Assembly: GCA_963837395.1 (NCBI GenBank)
Contig: CAWINI010000003.1
Location: 1,116,001 to 1,180,000, forward strand
DNA length: 64,000 nucleotides
Direction: 5' to 3'
Source of the DNA: CAVZQN01 sp963837395
GTDB taxonomy: Bacteria; Acidobacteriota; HRBIN11; JAKEFK01
Position 1 is the first letter of the stretch. Each line of letters opens with the position of its first letter. Of the stretch, positions 63,544-64,000 are shown one piece after another. The notes beneath the pieces were generated by a model. That model saw nothing but the letters and a program-made list of their open reading frames with translations. It searched no databases and was not told where the DNA came from. Made by a program: the position numbers and the translations under genes.

Positions 63544-64000
63544 ATGTTGATTCTATTTTTCATTTTCAGCATCTGTTATGCGGACACTCCGAAATCGTAT
63601 GACGTTGCCGGTCCGCTAAATGAGCCGAAAATTTTTGCTGAAGGCGTAATAAGCACCGGTGATTATGATTCGCATCCGGCTTTTTCGCCTGATGGCAATA
63701 CACTTTATTTTGTGAAAATGGCCCCGGATCTCAGCAAGTGGACGATTTTCTTCTCTAATTATCAAAATGGAAAATGGAGTAATCCCGAGATCGCGCCCTT
63801 CTCAGGTCATTATTGGGATGCTGATCCTCAGTTCTCAAAAGATGGAAACACGCTGTATTTCATTTCGAGCCGTCCTTTGAAAGAAGGAGACCCTCCAAAA
63901 GATTTTGATATTTGGAAGATTGAAAAAGCAAACAATCAGTGGAGTAAACCGATTCGACTTCCTGCACCGATCAACAGCGAAGTTAGCGAATACTATCCAA
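63544..64000 (+). CDS. Exported PD40/TolB-like beta-propeller protein, partial (C-terminus off the right edge)
   Basis: Starts MLILFFIFSICYA, a short signal peptide. Two clear PD40 repeats are visible: SHPAFSPDGNTLYFV and DADPQFSKDGNTLYFISSRP, with DIWKIEK between blades. Such WD40-like proteins are periplasmic; many are of unknown function. The rest lies outside the window. Coupled to the DUF4440 gene. Confidence 0.85.
   Translation, partial: MLILFFIFSICYADTPKSYDVAGPLNEPKIFAEGVISTGDYDSHPAFSPDGNTLYFVKMAPDLSKWTIFFSNYQNGKWSNPEIAPFSGHYWDADPQFSKDGNTLYFISSRPLKEGDPPKDFDIWKIEKANNQWSKPIRLPAPINSEVSEYYP

Overview
The window looks like a chromosomal segment (or long metagenomic contig) from a moderately AT-rich Acidobacteriota-type bacterium. 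The evidence is the set of family signatures: a VWFA-related secreted protein, a FtsX-type duplicated permease of the acidobacterial ADOP class paired with a PadR regulator, an Oar-like TonB-dependent receptor with an N-terminal carboxypeptidase-regulatory-like domain, a Pkn-type kinase fused to TPR repeats, and many lipoproteins and Tat or Sec exported proteins. The phylum is inferred from these families. No rRNA or tRNA gene was seen, so the class is not fixed. No CRISPR array or prophage was seen.

Layout. 1-3.7 kb: partial Lhr-like helicase, CPBP membrane protease, ArsR regulator divergent from a threonine dehydratase, and a frameshifted RidA gene. 3.75-11.4 kb: a three-gene RND efflux operon (adaptor, permease, outer-membrane factor), a NAPE-PLD-like metallo-hydrolase and a MarR regulator. 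The three transcription units carry copies of one 13-bp inverted repeat, which suggests a local MarR regulon. 11.5-17.3 kb: methyltransferase, VWFA protein, phosphoribosyltransferase, CHRD protein and a Tat-exported flavoprotein. 17.6-20.05 kb: a large polytopic membrane protein broken by many frameshifts. 20.3-27.9 kb: M3 peptidase, RpiR regulator, serine beta-lactamase-like hydrolase and TonB receptor, plausibly a peptide-use locus. 28.1-33.9 kb: a rhodanese-like gene with an in-frame UGA followed by a SECIS-like hairpin (possible selenoprotein), a secreted beta-helix protein behind tandem operators, and the kinase-TPR gene. 33.9-37.6 kb: Asp/Asn hydroxylase, ADOP permease, PadR.

37.7-45 kb: a secreted protein, then a minus-strand operon chrB-chrA-ornithine cyclodeaminase-like-M20 peptidase-beta-propeller. 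45-55 kb: two small membrane proteins, a long eukaryote-like GMP synthase, a methyltransferase divergent from a DUF3047-glycosyltransferase-DUF547 operon, adenylate kinase with PPK2, DacB and an epimerase-like protein. 55.1-56.5 kb: an IS256-family element. 56.6-64 kb: 1-Cys peroxiredoxin, secreted methyltransferase (frameshifted), hemerythrin-like protein, SDR, GlmS, GT87 membrane protein, DUF4440 protein and a partial PD40 propeller.

Two properties of the whole window matter for any reader. First, at least seven genes are broken by single-base indels, often in short homopolymers, so either the assembly has indel errors or the locus is decaying. Second, families of short palindromes sit at gene ends throughout, and one of them places the chrA start codon inside a hairpin loop.
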